A stretch of 64,000 bases of DNA from Biscogniauxia marginata (taxonomy: Eukaryota > Ascomycota > Sordariomycetes > Xylariales > Xylariaceae), in NCBI GenBank assembly GCA_022695795.1, contig MU404087.1:1-64000 (forward strand), in the 5' to 3' direction. Position numbers and translations under genes: made by a program. Position 1 is the first letter of the stretch. The number at the start of each line of letters is the position of its first letter. This document shows, in pieces, positions 61,702 through 64,000 of this stretch. A model generated the notes under the pieces. That model did not search any database. It saw nothing but the letters and a program-made list of their open reading frames with translations, and was not told the origin of the DNA.

Positions 61702-61722
61702 TAGTCAGTCAGTCAGTCAGTC
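61702..61722. repeat. (AGTC)5 microsatellite
   Basis: About five AGTC units, preceded by AGTCAATT and followed by CCAGTCAAGTC. Confidence 0.85.
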
Positions 61723-64000
61723 CAGTCAAGTCAACAATAAAGTCGCTATCCCTTCATTGACGAGGAAATTGAAAAGAAAAAAAAAGGGGAAGGGGGGGGG
61801 AAGGGAATAAACACCGAGTTGGTCGCCCACTTACTTCACACGCAACACAAGATAACGGTATCATCACTGTCGCTCTATACCTCGGATCGAGAGTTAATAA
61901 CTATATACCCCCACTTTACCCTTCATCCACGATATACAACACATACATACACACAGACAGGGGATGACAGTCGCAGTTGCCTGTTTCTCAAAAGTTTACC
62001 CGTCCCTCTCATATACCTACTTACCTACCTACCTACCTTACCTACATGGACGACAACTCCGAGCACTCAAATCCCCCCCCCCTTTAAAGTATCACGGACC
62101 ATGGTTGTGGCCCCATGCACCAAGCTTGTATAACCTACATAGTACTTTCTCGTATAAACAGATTAGAGCAGGTGGAGAGACCTTCCCTCTCTCTCCAGCG
62201 CAACAACACATAATATTGGTACCCTTACCTACCTACACAAAGGAAATATATATATATCAAAAAGAAGTGAATCCATCCAGCCAAGTTATACCACCGAGCC
62301 CTTGTCTCTGAATCTCGACCTCGACCTCGACTTCGATCAACCTTCACCTTAGGTTAGGTACCCAATCCCAGGCAAAGCAAGGCAGCCTAGCACATAAACA
62401 GTACGACTTATCAATATATAGATAAACAGACAGATACCTACATAGACAGACAGAAAGGAAGAAAGAAACCATAATATAAAACCGACGAATTACCTTCGCC
62501 ACATTATCACTACACGCAAAACACATGACCACGATCACGAGCCCCATCCCCATCCCCATCCCCCATTTGACACAAGCAGCATAGATAACACGAGCCCAGA
62601 AATCAAGCAGCAAGCGTCAAGATTATAACCACCCCTCCCCCAATAGACCTAACCAGACTCGGTCCATAATGGCAATACATACATGTTTAGGTGACACGCA
62701 GCAGCAGAAACTCGGTCTCAAGTCTTAGTTAACATGATTTAAACCGGTTACCCTTCTCAATTATCCTCGTATCTAAATCCACCAAACCCCCCACATAATG
62801 ACTAACCCAAGGACCCCCTTCCTCCCCCATATAACAGATCGCAGTACAATAAAAAAAAAGGTCAGGATAAAATAGACGACCTGACAAGACGATGAAGCAC
62901 TTCCCCCTCCGTCATCCTACCCAACCCAAAGAAAGCATTACATTATATTCCAAGCGGAATACACAATACCACGGCGCCACACACTCTTCCCTCAAACCCC
63001 CGAGGGTAAGTAGGTTCTTCAAATCCCTTTCTCTTCCTTACATTAGCTCAGCCCCTTTTACATAATTCTCCTCATCCAGAGTGTCCTATAGCAGTTAGCA
63101 TCTAGCCAGGTCGCATCCCCCTTACTATACATCCACATCATCATTTAAAAAAGTACACTCCACGGATGTATACGAGTAGCGGCGGAAAATGGCCAAAGGT
63201 ATGATAAAGTGGGATAAGAAAATACATAAAAACAAGGTAAGGCAGACTACTAACAGCAGACGACCGTGGAGGTCGGCACATCCTTGGTATCCTCTGGAGT
63301 TTGGTAGTTTTTTTTATGGCGAATTCTTGTTGTTTCCCTGGTTGAGTGACATCCTTCCAGTATCCAGACACGGGCATGTGTAGTGTAGTTTCGACCAAAA
63401 GGGTCTATCCTGGAAATATCTCCCTACTGACAAAATTCGTAGTCCCGGAAATTTGCATACCTTTTAGGGAGTGATGATGGGCTGAGAACGATAGAGCGCT
63501 GCTGACGACTGTGTATGGTAGGCCAAATTCTAGGAGAATAATGATCCGAACGCAGTCGTCTTCCAGTGGCAAATGAAATAGACCCAGGGTACTCCAGGTA
63601 ATAATCCAGACCAGATGCAACTAGCTGCAGTGATTAGTTGAAACAAACAGGCGCGAATGTCTTTTTAGAAGCTGCCGGGCTGGAGGAGGACCTTGGGACA
63701 TGGAATGCAAAGAATCACATATGCCCAGATTTGTCACGTGATAAAATGTGTAGAACATATGGAAGTTTCCGGGATGGAGGTATGGAAGTCTTACCATGAG
63801 TTTGTGGTCGGTTTGAATGATCAAGCTTTCTTGCCAATCTTATTCAGATTGATAATCCAAGGGAGATTTTCTCTATGGCAGAGATCCAGTTATGTGTAAC
63901 TTCTGGGTATCTGTAGATCCAATATCAAATGTGGCCTCCCTGGGATGTGTTCCATTCTTGGTCTGAAAAATCCATTGGGTCTCCATTGTGGTTTCCTGGG

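Larger units (their letters stand above)
57643..64000. other. 6.4-kb gene-free right end
   Basis: The leftmost part is the importin promoter and leader. The rest has no supported gene: AGGT clusters (about 58220-58265, 62025-62046), GTTC array (61117-61133), AT run (61555-61573), AGTC array (61702-61722), CGACCT repeats (about 62310-62335), and frames at 61.3-61.8 and 63.1-63.9 kb that lack ATG starts or protein-like features. A minus-strand frame enters from the right edge and ends at about 63874; it is too short to judge. No tRNA or 5S rRNA gene was recognised. Confidence 0.5.

Noticed and set aside
61320..61760. 146-codon plus-strand ORF
   Set aside because: Begins at a non-ATG codon, contains residues encoded by the AT and AGTC repeats, and shows no protein-like organisation.
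63874..64000. Minus-strand frame entering from the right edge
   Set aside because: Only about 40 codons are visible and the other two frames are also partly open, so it cannot be called as a gene end.

Overview
The window reads as nuclear DNA of a filamentous ascomycete (Pezizomycotina, probably Sordariomycetes). The recognised genes have short GT-AG introns of about 55-280 bp with CTAAC/CTGAC-type branch sites. They encode typical fungal proteins (a Hal4/Sat4-type kinase, an Isn1-type IMP 5'-nucleotidase, an importin-7/8-type karyopherin, a secreted intradiol dioxygenase). There are no bacterial-style operons. The taxon is inferred from protein character and gene structure, not from a marker gene.

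Layout. 0-3.4 kb is non-coding, with a 265-bp solo LTR at 1411-1675. 3378-4612 (+) is a secreted intradiol ring-cleavage dioxygenase. 4.6-13.0 kb is gene-poor and rich in microsatellites. 13014-15680 (-) is a large Ser/Thr kinase of the Hal4/Sat4 potassium-homeostasis family. 15.7-31.5 kb is a long gene desert holding a second solo LTR (25345-25608, perfect 5-bp target duplication), a 21-bp palindrome and several protein-like but unrecognised reading frames. 31514-31960 (-) is a small protein ending in a Cys cluster. 32.9-34.1 kb holds multi-frame coding debris on the minus strand. 37547-39268 (+) is a coiled-coil, Ser/Pro-rich conserved fungal protein. 41207-41471 is a third solo LTR (perfect target duplication, transition-rich). 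42684-43303 (+) is a Trp-rich two-exon gene broken by one in-frame TGA. 44718-46411 (+) is the four-exon IMP-specific 5'-nucleotidase. 47228-47769 (-) is a small secreted Cys-rich protein. 51.2-51.6 kb has a possible two-exon small gene. 53894-57642 (-) is the seven-exon importin. 57.6-64 kb has no supported gene.

Functional links. The confident genes are unrelated housekeeping or secretory genes: purine salvage, nuclear import, ion and stress signalling, extracellular aromatic degradation and a secreted Cys-rich protein. I see no biosynthetic cluster, CRISPR array, plasmid or viral module. The most interesting material is the three-copy solo-LTR family, whose most AT-rich copy looks like the product of repeat-induced point mutation; the nearby nonsense-broken gene; and two small Cys-rich proteins. 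Exon boundaries were assembled by eye from splice consensus and frame continuity; no homology search was run.
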